The notes beneath the pieces are model-generated. The model was not told where the DNA came from, did not search any database, and saw only the letters and a list, made by a program, of their open reading frames with translations. From Bacteroidota bacterium (GTDB taxonomy: Bacteria; Bacteroidota; Bacteroidia; Chitinophagales; Chitinophagaceae): DNA of 44,102 nt. The stretch is from positions 1 to 44,102 of the forward strand of contig JAFDXO010000098.1 in the NCBI GenBank assembly GCA_018267925.1. The letters run 5' to 3'. This document shows, in pieces, positions 16,771 to 26,800 of this stretch; the stretch's first letter is position 1; each line of letters opens with the position of its first letter. The position numbers were made by a program, and so were the translations under genes.

Positions 16771-17780
16771 TGGAGAAACGCAAAAAAATATCGGCTCGAA
16801 AAGTACTTCGTGTATCACTAACACTCTTGGGTGTTGTGTGCTGCCTGATTGCTATCATTAGTGCCTCTCAAAGTCAGCGCCATAAGCAACTACATGGGGT
16901 TTTGCTTCATGTTACAAACAATCAATACCGTTTCCTTGATAGACAAGGGTTGATTGCAGAATCAATCACTAACAAAGGCATCGTAGATAGGAAAACAAAA
17001 TTGTCAGAAATCAAACTGAAAGAAGTTGAATCTTCAGCAAGTAAAAACCCTTGGGTAAGCAAAGCTCAAGCCTACGTGGATAGTCGTCAAGACCTACACC
17101 TTATCGTTACACAGTGTGTTCCTACTGCCCGAATTTTCTTTAGTAATGGACAAAGTGCATATTTAGATTCAGAGCTACGCCTATTGCCCCTTTCCGACTT
17201 TTTTACTTACTATACGGTTGTCGTTACCAACGTTCCTTCTTATGCAAATGACACCTTCAATAAAGCCATGAGAGCAAAAATTGTCTCTTTGGTAAAGTTT
17301 ATTGAAAAAGATTCTTTTTGGAATGCACAGATCTCCCAAATTGATGTGACTGAAAATGGAGAGTTTGAATTAATACCTGTTTTTGGAACACAAAAAATTT
17401 TATTCGGCGATACAACCAGGATGGAAAAAAAGTTTATCAACCTTTTTGCTTTCTATCGAAAGGTATTGAATAGAATTGGCTGGAATCGTTATACTCAGTT
17501 AGACCTTCGGTTTAAAGATCAAATTGTAGCCTCTCCATCTATTCCTTGGCATCCGCCGTCTAAGAATGCCATAAGCAATATGGATTGGGTTCAAAATATT
17601 ATAGGTGATGCTTTGCCAGACTCCATCAAAAGTCTGAAACCGGTCACTAAGCCATTAGCTCAAGTACCTCCAAAAGCAGAGCCAAAACTATCCGTGTCAA
17701 CTAAGCCAATTGTGCAAAAGAAGCCGGAAAAACCATCAACCACAACACCACATAAATACATTTATCAAAGTAGTCATTAA
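16770..17780 (+). CDS. ftsQ: Cell division protein FtsQ
   Basis: This 336-residue bitopic protein has a basic N-terminus (MEKRKKISARK), one transmembrane helix at about residues 13-32 (VLRVSLTLLGVVCCLIAII) and a large periplasmic domain. That domain includes VTQCVPTARIFFSNGQSAYLD, the conserved region in which FtsQ homologues read the prior beta-domain. The Pro/Lys-rich tail (KPVTKPLAQVPPKAEPK) is poorly conserved and probably disordered. The call rests on this architecture and on the location between murC and ftsA. In the divisome FtsQ binds FtsL and FtsB. Confidence 0.88.
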   Translation: MEKRKKISARKVLRVSLTLLGVVCCLIAIISASQSQRHKQLHGVLLHVTNNQYRFLDRQGLIAESITNKGIVDRKTKLSEIKLKEVESSASKNPWVSKAQAYVDSRQDLHLIVTQCVPTARIFFSNGQSAYLDSELRLLPLSDFFTYYTVVVTNVPSYANDTFNKAMRAKIVSLVKFIEKDSFWNAQISQIDVTENGEFELIPVFGTQKILFGDTTRMEKKFINLFAFYRKVLNRIGWNRYTQLDLRFKDQIVASPSIPWHPPSKNAISNMDWVQNIIGDALPDSIKSLKPVTKPLAQVPPKAEPKLSVSTKPIVQKKPEKPSTTTPHKYIYQSSH

Positions 17781-17803
17781 GCCAATTAAAAAATCAACTT
17801 AAA

Positions 17804-19198
17804 ATGAAAAATGAGCAACCAATTATCGTCGGACTTGACATCGGAACCACTAAAGTGGTAGCTATTGCCGGAAGGAAAAACGAGTACGGAAAGCTCGAAA
17901 TATTAGGCATGGGCAAAGTGGACTCTGCCGGCATTAGTCATGGTGTAGTCATGAATATTGATCAGTGCGTACGTTCTGTTGAACTCGCTATCGAAAAGTG
18001 TATCCAGTCAAACCCCAATCTGGAAATTAAAGAAGTATATGTAGGAATTGCAGGCCAGCACATCAAAAGCCGACAAACAAAAGGGGAGCGTGTTCGCGTA
18101 AATCCTGATGAAATCATTACACGCGATGATATCAATATGTTGGTTAGAGATCAGTATAAAACATACATCCCCGCCGGCGACCAAATTATAGATGTTATCG
18201 AGCAGGATTTTTCGGTAGATAATTCTCCTTCCGTTTTAGATCCAGTAGGCATGACAGGCTCAAAAATGTCGGGTGCATTTCATGTCATTACTGGAGATGG
18301 AAATGCCATTCGCAATATCAAACGATGTGTTGATTCGGCAAATTTGATAACTCGTGATTTGATTCTGCAACCGTTAGCTTCGGCTGCCGCAGTAATTACC
18401 GATGAAGACTTAGAAGCCGGTGTTGCCATTGTTGACATTGGCGGCGGCACTACCGATATGGCGGTGTTTTATGATGGTATGCTCAAACATACAGCAGTAA
18501 TACCTTATGCCGGTGTGAATATTACCAACGACATAAGATTGGGACTTGGTGTGTTGCGTGCACAAGCGGAGCAAATGAAAATTCAATTTGGAATGGCTTT
18601 AGCAGATGAGGCCAATGCTAATGCTTATATAACTATTCCAGGGCTACGAGGTCTTGAAGCAAAAGAAATTTCTGTAAAAAATCTGGCTAACATTATTCAA
18701 GCTCGTACGCAAGAAATACTGGATCACGTGATGTCGCAATTACGCCAAATCAATTTGGATAGAAAGCTTCATGGAGGTATCATCCTTACCGGTGGCGGTG
18801 CACAACTAAAACATTTGGTGCAACTCACAGAATATATGACCGGACTTAGTTGCAGAATCGGATATCCGAACGAACATCTTGCAGGTGGACATATCAATGT
18901 GCTGATGAATCCAATGTATGCTACCTGTATTGGGCTTATTCTGGAAGGTTGTGATGATTTTGAATCAGGAAATTTACGCTTTACCGGAGATACACTAAAC
19001 TTAGTACGCATCTCCTCAGATGAATCAAACCAAGCGGATGAGTCGGATGAGGCAACAAACAGAACCGAGTTGACCGAAGAAGAACAGTTTCAGGAAGGGC
19101 AAAAAAGGCGCAGAGATGGTATTCGCTCTTTGATAGGTAGATTCAAAGGAAAACTGATGCGCATTTTTGAAGAAGAAGAAGACAATGAAATAGAATAA
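17804..19198 (+). CDS. ftsA: Cell division protein FtsA
   Basis: FtsA is the actin-like ATPase that tethers FtsZ to the membrane. It has the phosphate loop VGLDIGTTKVVAI (residues 9-21), the SHS2/1C subdomain, VAIVDIGGGTTDMAVF as the second phosphate motif and LTGGGAQLKHL as the adenosine motif. The C-terminal IRSLIGRFKGKLMRIF forms an amphipathic membrane-targeting helix, followed by a short acidic tail (EEEEDNEIE). At 464 residues it is somewhat longer than the E. coli protein because of an acidic, Asp/Glu-rich linker before the helix. It lies 23 bases after ftsQ and about 70 bases before ftsZ. Confidence 0.95.
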   Translation: MKNEQPIIVGLDIGTTKVVAIAGRKNEYGKLEILGMGKVDSAGISHGVVMNIDQCVRSVELAIEKCIQSNPNLEIKEVYVGIAGQHIKSRQTKGERVRVNPDEIITRDDINMLVRDQYKTYIPAGDQIIDVIEQDFSVDNSPSVLDPVGMTGSKMSGAFHVITGDGNAIRNIKRCVDSANLITRDLILQPLASAAAVITDEDLEAGVAIVDIGGGTTDMAVFYDGMLKHTAVIPYAGVNITNDIRLGLGVLRAQAEQMKIQFGMALADEANANAYITIPGLRGLEAKEISVKNLANIIQARTQEILDHVMSQLRQINLDRKLHGGIILTGGGAQLKHLVQLTEYMTGLSCRIGYPNEHLAGGHINVLMNPMYATCIGLILEGCDDFESGNLRFTGDTLNLVRISSDESNQADESDEATNRTELTEEEQFQEGQKRRRDGIRSLIGRFKGKLMRIFEEEEDNEIE

Positions 19199-19267
19199 TC
19201 AATACCATAATCTTAACCATTTAATCATTTATTCACAACACAATTGCTAACCCATAAAAACAAGCGT

Positions 19268-20917
19268 ATGATACACTTCGAAATTCCCAAAAATCAATCT
19301 TCTATCATTAAAGTGATAGGCGTAGGTGGCGGCGGCGGAAATGCTGTCAATTACATGCACAGCCTCGGAATAGAGGGTGTTGATTTTGTAGTCTGCAACA
19401 CAGACTCACAGGCATTAGCACTTTCTCCAATTCCGAATAAGGTTCAACTCGGTCCACACCTTACACAAGGACTCGGTGCCGGAGCAAACCCTGAAATTGG
19501 CAAGCAAGCCAGTGAAGAAAGCCTTGAGGATATCAACAAAATCCTAAAGGTTAACACCAAAATGGCTTTTATCACTGCTGGAATGGGCGGTGGTACAGGC
19601 ACAGGCGGCGCACCGGTAGTAGCCAAAATTTGTCGTGAATTAGGTATTCTGACTGTGGGTATTGTTACTCTCCCTTTTACGTATGAGGGTAGAAAACGGA
19701 TGAAACAAGCGCAAGAAGGCATTGATAGAATGCGTGAACATGTAGATACAATACTGATTATCTCAAATGATAAACTTCGTCAACAATTTGGTAATCTTCC
19801 TTTCACGCAAGCTTTTGCAAAGGCAGATGATGTGTTGTCAACAGCAGCCAAATGTATTACGGACATCATAAACACTACCCGACAAATTAACTTAGACTTT
19901 GCCGATGTGTGTACCGTAATGAAAAACGGTGGCGTTGCCATGCTCGGATCGGCTTCCGTTTCAGGAGAAAATCGCGCCTTACATGCCGTTGAACAAGCGC
20001 TCAATTCACCACTCTTAAACGATAGTGATATCAATGGTGCTAAATGGTTGCTTCTAAACATTACTTCTGCTCCCGGCGAATTCGAACACAATATGGATGA
20101 AATAGACGCTATCCAGGCCTATGTTCAGCAGCAAGCAGGCGAAGGATGTGATGTGATTTTAGGGATGGGGCATGATGCTAATTTGGGAGATCAAATTGCA
20201 GTTACAGTTATTGCTACCGGCTTCAATCACAAGGAAATTTCCGGTGAAATTCCGGTGCGTAGAAATGAGCCGGCTAAAACATACGTAACCCTTCAACCTT
20301 TGGATCAACAAGCCATAACGGAAACAAGGCTTCCAATTGATACACCTGCCTCATTTGCCCAGCATACAGATAATACTACTAATTTATTTGATCCTAAACC
20401 AGCATTCCCTACATCAGTAAGCGAAGCAGCAGATGTTGAAAAGCCAACATTCGAAAAGGCAAACGAAACGCCACTAATGGTTGACACGCCAAACCCTACT
20501 TCACCCCTTACGCAATTCACACTACATGAAAAAGAACCTGACAATAATGCAAATAATTTCTTTCAGGCTAAACCAAACTTTTTAGATCAAGAGAATGATT
20601 TGCCTAAAATTGGTACCCATTTTCTTACACCTGAAGAGGTTGCTGAAAGAACCCAATTAGATGAACAAAAGCGTATGCTGGAGGAAAGGGCAGAACGGTT
20701 AAGAAAGCTAAGTTTTAATATCAAAGACACCGAAAGTCATAATGATATTGAAAATGTTCCTGCTTATCTACGTAGAAACATAGAAATAGGAAATGGAATG
20801 ACCTCTGCGGAAACATTTTACAGTGGTTACAGTATTGGCGTAAACGATCAGCAAAACAGCGGGCAGGCTTCCATTCAAACAATCAATACATTTTTAGACG
20901 GTAAAAAGCCGGATTGA
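19268..20917 (+). CDS. ftsZ: Cell division protein FtsZ
   Basis: FtsZ is the tubulin-like GTPase that forms the Z ring. The nucleotide-binding IKVIGVGGGGGNAVNYM, the signature GGGTGTGGAP at residues 107-116 and the T7-loop region NLDFADV are all present. After residue ~320 comes a long variable linker, then a helical charged segment. The conserved motif VPAYLRR lies at 497-503, 47 residues before the end of the 549-residue protein, not at its very tip as in Proteobacteria; this is common in Bacteroidota. The ATG at 19268 gives the usual MIHFEIP start; an upstream in-frame TTG at 19244 is unlikely. A strong terminator follows. Confidence 0.96.
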   Translation: MIHFEIPKNQSSIIKVIGVGGGGGNAVNYMHSLGIEGVDFVVCNTDSQALALSPIPNKVQLGPHLTQGLGAGANPEIGKQASEESLEDINKILKVNTKMAFITAGMGGGTGTGGAPVVAKICRELGILTVGIVTLPFTYEGRKRMKQAQEGIDRMREHVDTILIISNDKLRQQFGNLPFTQAFAKADDVLSTAAKCITDIINTTRQINLDFADVCTVMKNGGVAMLGSASVSGENRALHAVEQALNSPLLNDSDINGAKWLLLNITSAPGEFEHNMDEIDAIQAYVQQQAGEGCDVILGMGHDANLGDQIAVTVIATGFNHKEISGEIPVRRNEPAKTYVTLQPLDQQAITETRLPIDTPASFAQHTDNTTNLFDPKPAFPTSVSEAADVEKPTFEKANETPLMVDTPNPTSPLTQFTLHEKEPDNNANNFFQAKPNFLDQENDLPKIGTHFLTPEEVAERTQLDEQKRMLEERAERLRKLSFNIKDTESHNDIENVPAYLRRNIEIGNGMTSAETFYSGYSIGVNDQQNSGQASIQTINTFLDGKKPD

Positions 20918-20951
20918 TAAAATCAATTTTACCCAAAGGTTACTGATTTGT

Positions 20952-20984
20952 TTTTTTAGGCTGCCCATTGGGCAGCCTAAAAAA
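20952..20984. terminator. Terminator after ftsZ
   Basis: A perfect 15-bp stem (TTTTTTAGGCTGCCC with its complement at 20970-20984) around a three-base ATT loop is followed by TTTTT at 20985-20989. Because the stem starts with T's and ends with A's it can stop transcription in either direction. It marks the end of the dcw cluster. Confidence 0.85.
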
Positions 20985-21099
20985 TTTTTAATTATAAAGT
21001 ATGGACTTGATTTTTTTGCAATAAATATTTGGAATTTCCCTAAAGATTTTCTTAATTTTAGCATTGAAAGTCTGACAAAACAGGCTTTGCCATTTTTTT

Positions 21100-21156
21100 A
21101 TGAATCCTACAATTAAACACATGATGATGTGGGGGGGGGGTAATGCTCTCCTTTAG
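21100..21156 (+). other. Out-of-frame signal-peptide leader of the following T9SS cargo gene
   Basis: An ATG at 21100 opens MNPTIKHMMMWGGG and then runs through the G tract into a stop at 21154-21156. If the tract had nine G instead of ten, this frame would join the following gene and read MNPTIKHMMMWGGVMLSFS, then HIPSAKGQ. That is a convincing Sec signal peptide: a basic start, a hydrophobic core and a cleavage region ending AKG/Q. The leader and the coding frame are therefore separated by exactly one base. Confidence 0.7.
21131..21140 (+). repeat. Poly-G tract (10 G), possible phase-variation switch
   Basis: Ten consecutive G lie at the junction between the signal-peptide leader and the body of the following gene. 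It is the longest G run in an AT-rich window; other runs I noticed are at most six. Tract lengths of 6, 9 or 12 would put leader and body in frame, while 10 (as here) or 11 would not. Confidence 0.75.
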
Positions 21157-22732
21157 TCACATTCCAAGCGCAAAAGGGCAGGTTTTGCCGCCTGTAAATC
21201 CACAAGCATGGGTAAGTAATGTAACAACATTATCTGCTTCAAAAGACGACATTGCAATCAATAGTGACATGTTGGCGATAGCGGGGCAAAATATGCCATT
21301 ACGAGCTATTGTTTGGGATGAAGGTTCTTGTGTTGCTACTTCACCCATAGGGAATGTTCATTTGTATTTAGAAGACCCATCTGGAAATAAATTCACTACA
21401 TCCTTTGTAGGTGCTCATCCGGATGTAGTTTTAGGTGACGATCCTCAAAACCCCGGTAAGGGAAATTATCGTTTAGCAGTAACTTATGTGAATAGTCTCT
21501 TTAACTATCAGATTGATTTTTATACAATAACTGCATTAGGCACACCCGGCTTTCATGCTACTTATACTGGCTTTAAAAATCCTACCGCTTCTTTTTCGTC
21601 AATTCCTCCGCAATTTCCTTTATATGATAGTCGAGCGATGCCCCATATAGATATGTTTGCAAATATGCCAGGTACTGCGCCCGGTGGGCTTTGTGCACTT
21701 AACAAATATATAGTAACGTATGAAGAAAATGATACCGTGTATTATCAAATTGGTGATATTCTTGGCACAACTATTTCAGCAGCCCAAAGTGTGGGTGCGG
21801 GCATACAACCGGATGTTTCTACGCAAATTGATGTGTCAACCGGAATGTCATACGCTTATATTACCTATTTATTTGAGTATATGAATGGAATAAACCTTCA
21901 GGATGATTTGTATATTTCTACTATTGATGTAGGCACCGGAGCAGTTAGCACTACATTATTATCTCCTAAAACATTGTCTTTTAATCCGAGAATTGAAAGT
22001 ATGAGCCTATGGGGAGGGAGCGATCAAGATGAAATGGTTAAATGGCAGATTGTAGTATCACAACTTTACAATTTTAAATATTGGCAGACTTTCGGATACA
22101 ACGATAATAATTTAAGTGGATTTTGGTTGTCCAATTCTTTTAATGGAACTAATTGTAAAGCTAATGCTGTTGCCGCAGGCATTGGTTCATTGATGCCTGC
22201 AACAAATATTGGCAATACAATTTATGCTACCGGTTTTTTTGTTAATCAGCAGCAGGCAGTTTATGCAAAAAGGGTAGATGCTGCTACCGGTACGCCCTTA
22301 TCTCCTGTTTACCAAATCAATAACTCCATTGTTGCAACTTGGCCTGTATATTCAGAAGGAGATGCTGCAAAATCATTGTCTTTAAGTACATGTAGTAATT
22401 CAGGAGCCTATATTCTTGCTGTTTGGTATGATGGAATGAATCAAATTTTTCAGAAATTGACACCCATAGGAAATATTCAATTTCGCCCAATGGGCTTACC
22501 CATTACTTCAACAAATGATCTAAAGCTCTATCCAAACCCAGCAACTAATTCAGTTCAAATAAACCAAAGAGGGAAGTACACAATTTATAGTGTAGAGGGA
22601 AGAATTATTAATAGCGGATATACGGATTCAAATCAAGCAATTGATGTATCAATACTTAGTTCTGGAATGTACTTTTTATCCTTTAAGTCGGATAATCTTT
22701 CGAAAATATTTTCATTTGTTAAACAAAATTAA
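21143..22732 (+). CDS. T9SS type A cargo protein, signal peptide split off by a poly-G tract
   Basis: The protein has 529 residues in the uninterrupted frame. The end carries a type IX secretion sorting domain of type A (DLKLYPNPATNSVQIN, then SSGMYFLSFKSDN), which directs export through the T9SS and attachment to the surface or release. The remaining ~430 residues (from QVLPPVNPQAWVSN onward) show no domain I recognise. They read as a repeat-poor beta-rich extracellular domain with sequences such as SIDVGTGAVSTTLLSP-like turns. A T9SS cargo needs a Sec signal peptide, yet this frame begins MLSFSHIPSAKGQ, only the end of one. The rest lies in another frame across ten G at 21131-21140. The gene is followed after 11 bases by a second type A cargo gene, probably in the same operon. 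Confidence 0.8.
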   Translation: MLSFSHIPSAKGQVLPPVNPQAWVSNVTTLSASKDDIAINSDMLAIAGQNMPLRAIVWDEGSCVATSPIGNVHLYLEDPSGNKFTTSFVGAHPDVVLGDDPQNPGKGNYRLAVTYVNSLFNYQIDFYTITALGTPGFHATYTGFKNPTASFSSIPPQFPLYDSRAMPHIDMFANMPGTAPGGLCALNKYIVTYEENDTVYYQIGDILGTTISAAQSVGAGIQPDVSTQIDVSTGMSYAYITYLFEYMNGINLQDDLYISTIDVGTGAVSTTLLSPKTLSFNPRIESMSLWGGSDQDEMVKWQIVVSQLYNFKYWQTFGYNDNNLSGFWLSNSFNGTNCKANAVAAGIGSLMPATNIGNTIYATGFFVNQQQAVYAKRVDAATGTPLSPVYQINNSIVATWPVYSEGDAAKSLSLSTCSNSGAYILAVWYDGMNQIFQKLTPIGNIQFRPMGLPITSTNDLKLYPNPATNSVQINQRGKYTIYSVEGRIINSGYTDSNQAIDVSILSSGMYFLSFKSDNLSKIFSFVKQN

Positions 22733-22743
22733 ACCTAAGAATT

Positions 22744-23724
22744 ATGAATCGTAATATTATTTTTATCGCTATTCTAGTATTTTTTATGTTGCCATCATTG
22801 GCACAAAATTCTCACCCACAAGTGTGGAGTCTTTCTCAAAATGGAGATACGATTATAAAATATAAGACAAAAAATGGCGGTATCCCTTTAGTAGCTTCTG
22901 CAAATGTGATTGAAATGATATATAAAAGGAGTAATTTTTCACCTATGCCTACTCATGGTACGATTACACATTTTTATATTCACATAGACTCGGTTACCGG
23001 GACAGGGTTAACAATTATGGGATATCGAATTAAAATTGGATATTCAATGTTAGATACCATACCGCAATATATAGCAAACGATACGGCGATGTTTCCGGGT
23101 ACAACTACAGTGTTTTATGATTCTGCTTTTATAGCACCCAATAATTTAAAAAAGGGAGATTGGATGAAGGTTGCACTTCAAAACCCGTTTACTTATAGTT
23201 TTGATCCGGGTGAAGGGGGGAAGATACCCAATTTGGTCATTCATGTATCGCAAGATTCAAATGTTCTACTCCCCTATCCACCATATTTTAAACCCGGTCC
23301 TTATGTTTCTACTTGGAGCCCTTTTGTCAAGAATGGTAACCTTGTATTTAATGCAATGTTTGGAGGAGCTTATTATAAGCCTTGTACAGGATTAGGACAA
23401 ATTTCTGCTCTATTATATATAGGTTTTGATGTGCAACCGTTAGCAGGGCTAACAGATCCGACTGCTGCTGTACAATTAAAAATTCAGCCTAATCCCGCAA
23501 AAGAAATAGTTACCCTGCAAATTGAGGCAAAGATTCCAATTGAGCAAGGTGAAATAAGTATTTCCAATGTTACGGGTATGGAGATAAGGCGCATACCGAT
23601 CAACCGTATAACCCGTACTGTTTCAAAAGATATAGATATTTCGTCTTTAGCAAATGGGCTATATTTTGTAACTCTTTATACCAATGGAGAAAAGCAAGTG
23701 CAAAAGCTTGTTGTGCAACGATGA
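22744..23724 (+). CDS. T9SS type A cargo protein of unknown function
   Basis: This 326-residue protein begins with a clear signal peptide (MNRNIIFIAILVFFMLPSLA, cleavage before QNS). It ends with a type A T9SS sorting domain (KIQPNPAKEIVTLQIE, then SSLANGLYFVTLYTNGE and a final KLVVQR). The middle portion has no catalytic motif I can identify. It contains phrases such as THFYIHIDSVTGTGLTIMGYRIKIG that resemble beta-sandwich domains of adhesin-like proteins. It follows the preceding cargo gene by 11 bases. The two form a unit between two similar hairpins, so they may act together at the cell surface. Confidence 0.85.
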   Translation: MNRNIIFIAILVFFMLPSLAQNSHPQVWSLSQNGDTIIKYKTKNGGIPLVASANVIEMIYKRSNFSPMPTHGTITHFYIHIDSVTGTGLTIMGYRIKIGYSMLDTIPQYIANDTAMFPGTTTVFYDSAFIAPNNLKKGDWMKVALQNPFTYSFDPGEGGKIPNLVIHVSQDSNVLLPYPPYFKPGPYVSTWSPFVKNGNLVFNAMFGGAYYKPCTGLGQISALLYIGFDVQPLAGLTDPTAAVQLKIQPNPAKEIVTLQIEAKIPIEQGEISISNVTGMEIRRIPINRITRTVSKDIDISSLANGLYFVTLYTNGEKQVQKLVVQR

Positions 23725-23780
23725 AAAAATGATTTTGGCGAAAAGCTAAATGTCCTTTAGGGATTAGGCTAATTTTATTC

Positions 23781-23807
23781 TTTAGGCGGACTAAAAGTCC
23801 GCCTAAA
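23781..23807. terminator. Bidirectional terminator between convergent genes
   Basis: TTTAGGCGGACT at 23781-23792 and its exact complement at 23796-23807 form a 12-bp stem around three A, flanked by A/T runs on both sides. It lies between the plus-strand type A cargo pair and the minus-strand PKD gene and can serve both. Confidence 0.85.
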
Positions 23808-23866
23808 AATCTTTTAAAGCTCATAAGGTTGGGTTTTCTATTATAATAAAAAGATGGCTACTCGTT

Positions 23867-26800
23867 TTATCGAATCAAGGAAATGTCGCCTTTCCATGTG
23901 AGGGTCGAGCCATCTTCGCAAGTTCCATCAATTACATATACAAATACATCAGGAGATAAAACCACTCCCTTGTATGTTCCATCCCATCCTGCTGATTTGT
24001 CATTCAATAATATATCTGTTCGTTCAAAGATTTTTTCACCCCAACGATTATACACACGAAATGACCGGATGTTTCTAAGCCCTTCACCTCTGGGATAAAA
24101 AATATCGTTCTCTCCATCTCCATTTGGCGTAAAGGAATTAGGTATGAAAAGTTGACTTTTGTCGCATAAGACATGAACGGTTACGGTATCAGATGCCTTA
24201 CAGCCATACATGCTTACAGCTACCACTCTATATTGTGTGGTAGTTCGCGGACTGGCAGAGGGGTTTGAGCAAACTTCACAACTCAATGTAGAGGCGGGTG
24301 ACCAAATTAAAGATTCAAAATTTGAGCCCTTGGCACTCAGTATGGTTGATTGTCCCGAAATTATGGTTATGTCCTGCCCTGCATCTACTATTGGCTTGGG
24401 AAATACTACAACTTTTACCGTGTGTGTATCTGGCAAGCAACTTCCTTCCCATGCTATCATGGTAAATGTTGTGGTAACTGAAGGTGTAGCTATTGGGTTA
24501 TAAATTCTTGAATTGTTGAGGGATTCTGTGGGAGTCCATTCATAGCGCTGTGCCCCTTTTCCCATTAATTGAAACATGCTGTCAATACATATATTGCCAC
24601 CATTCCCGATTTCACTGGTTGTTTTAAACTTAATACTTACTAAGACAGAATCTCTATTGGCACATCCATATACATCAGTACCAACTACCACATACTTTGT
24701 ATTGACAGAAGGTTTTGCAGTTGGGCTGGAGCATAGACTACAACTTAATGTGCTTGCAGGCGACCATACAAATGTTTGCCCGCCAGAGGCAGATAACTGT
24801 GCAGCATCGCCTTGACAAATTGAGGTGTCGGCAGAGGTTACAATGGACGGTAAGGGTAGAATAGTAATTTTCATGTTGGTAGAATCTACACAACCATTTG
24901 CATTGGTTGTTGTCAGCTTGATGGTGTAAGTACCGAAACTGGTATAACGGGTAGTGGTTGGATTTTGTATGCTTACAGGTGCCCCATTTCCAAAATTCCA
25001 ATACCATTTTGTAACTGCTGAAAAACAACTGAATGAAGTGTCTGTAAGGATAATAGGCGTATTGATGCAAGTGGGTGAGGTTGTAAATCCCGCATGAACA
25101 GCATCTGCTTTTATCGTATCTACTCCATCACTTGAAGCCTTGCAACCGGTATTGTCAGCCATAATCAGTTTAGGAACAAAGGCACCGGGAATTGTGTAAG
25201 TATGAATAGTGGAATCTATACCATTTGCAGGTAGGGTAACACCATCGCTAAAATCCCAAACTACTGAAGGAACATTGAAAAGTTGGGCCTTGAATTTTAC
25301 AGTTAGTGGAATACAGCCACTTAGTGGAGCATATTGAAGAGCACCGGAATACCCTAATAGTCGCACTTTTTGATACGCAGTATCTTTGCAGTTTTGAGCA
25401 TTTGCCGCAATCAGTTTGATTGTATAAACCCCCGGAGTGAAATAGGAAGAAGTAGGATTAGGTAAATTTGAAAAGCTTCCATTTCCTAAATCCCAAGCAT
25501 AAGTCAAAGCCCCAATAGAAGTGTTTGAGATTACTACATTGAGTGGCGGACAAATAGCTAAAGAATCGCTCACCTGAAAACCAGCAACGGGCTTAGAAAT
25601 TTTGATGTATCCAATTTTAGTTATGCTATCCGCACAACCTGTCGTGTCTGTTGCAACAAGTTTTACCGTATAGTTTCCTGTTTGTGTATAGCGTTTTAAG
25701 GGGTTTCGAGCCGTATCTGTTGTGCCATCGCCAAAATTCCATTTGAAAGTAAGTTTGCTGTTCCCAAACGCTTGGCTATTAAATTGAAACCATTGATTGA
25801 TGCAACCATTGCTGTCATTGGCTGCAAAACTGATATGTACCTCTCTTATATCAATGTATTTAGCCTTCGCTAAAGTGTCGCTACAACCAATATTATCTGT
25901 TACGATCAAATTTGTGTTGTAAAGACCGCCCAGCGGATAGCTTCGCCAAATAGTATCGAAGGGTGTTGTTTGTATGCCATTCCCAAAACTCCAATTTCTG
26001 AGAACTTGATAGGCTCCCGGCGTATTGCTACTGGTATCCCTAAACAAGACCATGGCCGGTTTACAGGCCGGTATTGGTGATGCTACATAACCGGCTTTAG
26101 GTTTAGCCACAAGAATATAGGGATTTCGTATAGCATAGTGCGGGCAACCATGATCATCTTTCGTTGATACACTGACAGCAAAAATGCCTTTTTTATTAAA
26201 GCGATGCCCCCATTTTCCAAGTGAAGGGTTATTGGGATCAATGGCTGGGTTGGTATAGGGCCATAGTAATGAGTCACTAACCCACCAATTATATCCATCC
26301 ACCGGATATTGAGTAAATACAGGAGTAAATACAATTGAGTCAGATAAACAAATGGCAGTATCCGGTGTAGAAAAACTAAGTGTCGGAGAAAATAAATCAA
26401 TAGGATAAACGGCAGTATCAATACAACCATAAACATTGTTATAAACAATCAAGCGCACATTGTAGAAGCCATAAGCTGAATAAGTATGCGATGGTTGGGC
26501 GGAAGTATCGGTTGCACCATCTCCAAACAGCCATAATCGTGAAGATACTTGAATGCTGGAGTCTATAAAATTAACGGCTAAAGGCGAATCACATCGGTAA
26601 TTGACCACCGGTACAGAAGCTGAAGGATATACGGTAATAATACTATCTTTTATCATAGTATCTGTACAACCAAAATTGCCCGCAACTAAGGTAACACCCA
26701 TTTTGCCACTATTTTTAAATTTATAGCTTGGATTAGGTTTGGCTATTCCACCTGTGCCATCACTAAAATACCAATTGTATCCCGTAGCACCCGTAGATAA

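Noticed and set aside
19244..19267. TTG start adding eight residues to FtsZ
   Set aside because: The added MLTHKNKR is not family-like, whereas the ATG at 19268 gives the expected N-terminus.
21131..21140. Poly-G tract as a pure assembly artefact, to be ignored
   Set aside because: An error cannot be excluded, but the tract itself, its exact position in the signal peptide and the export-type protein make it worth keeping as a finding.
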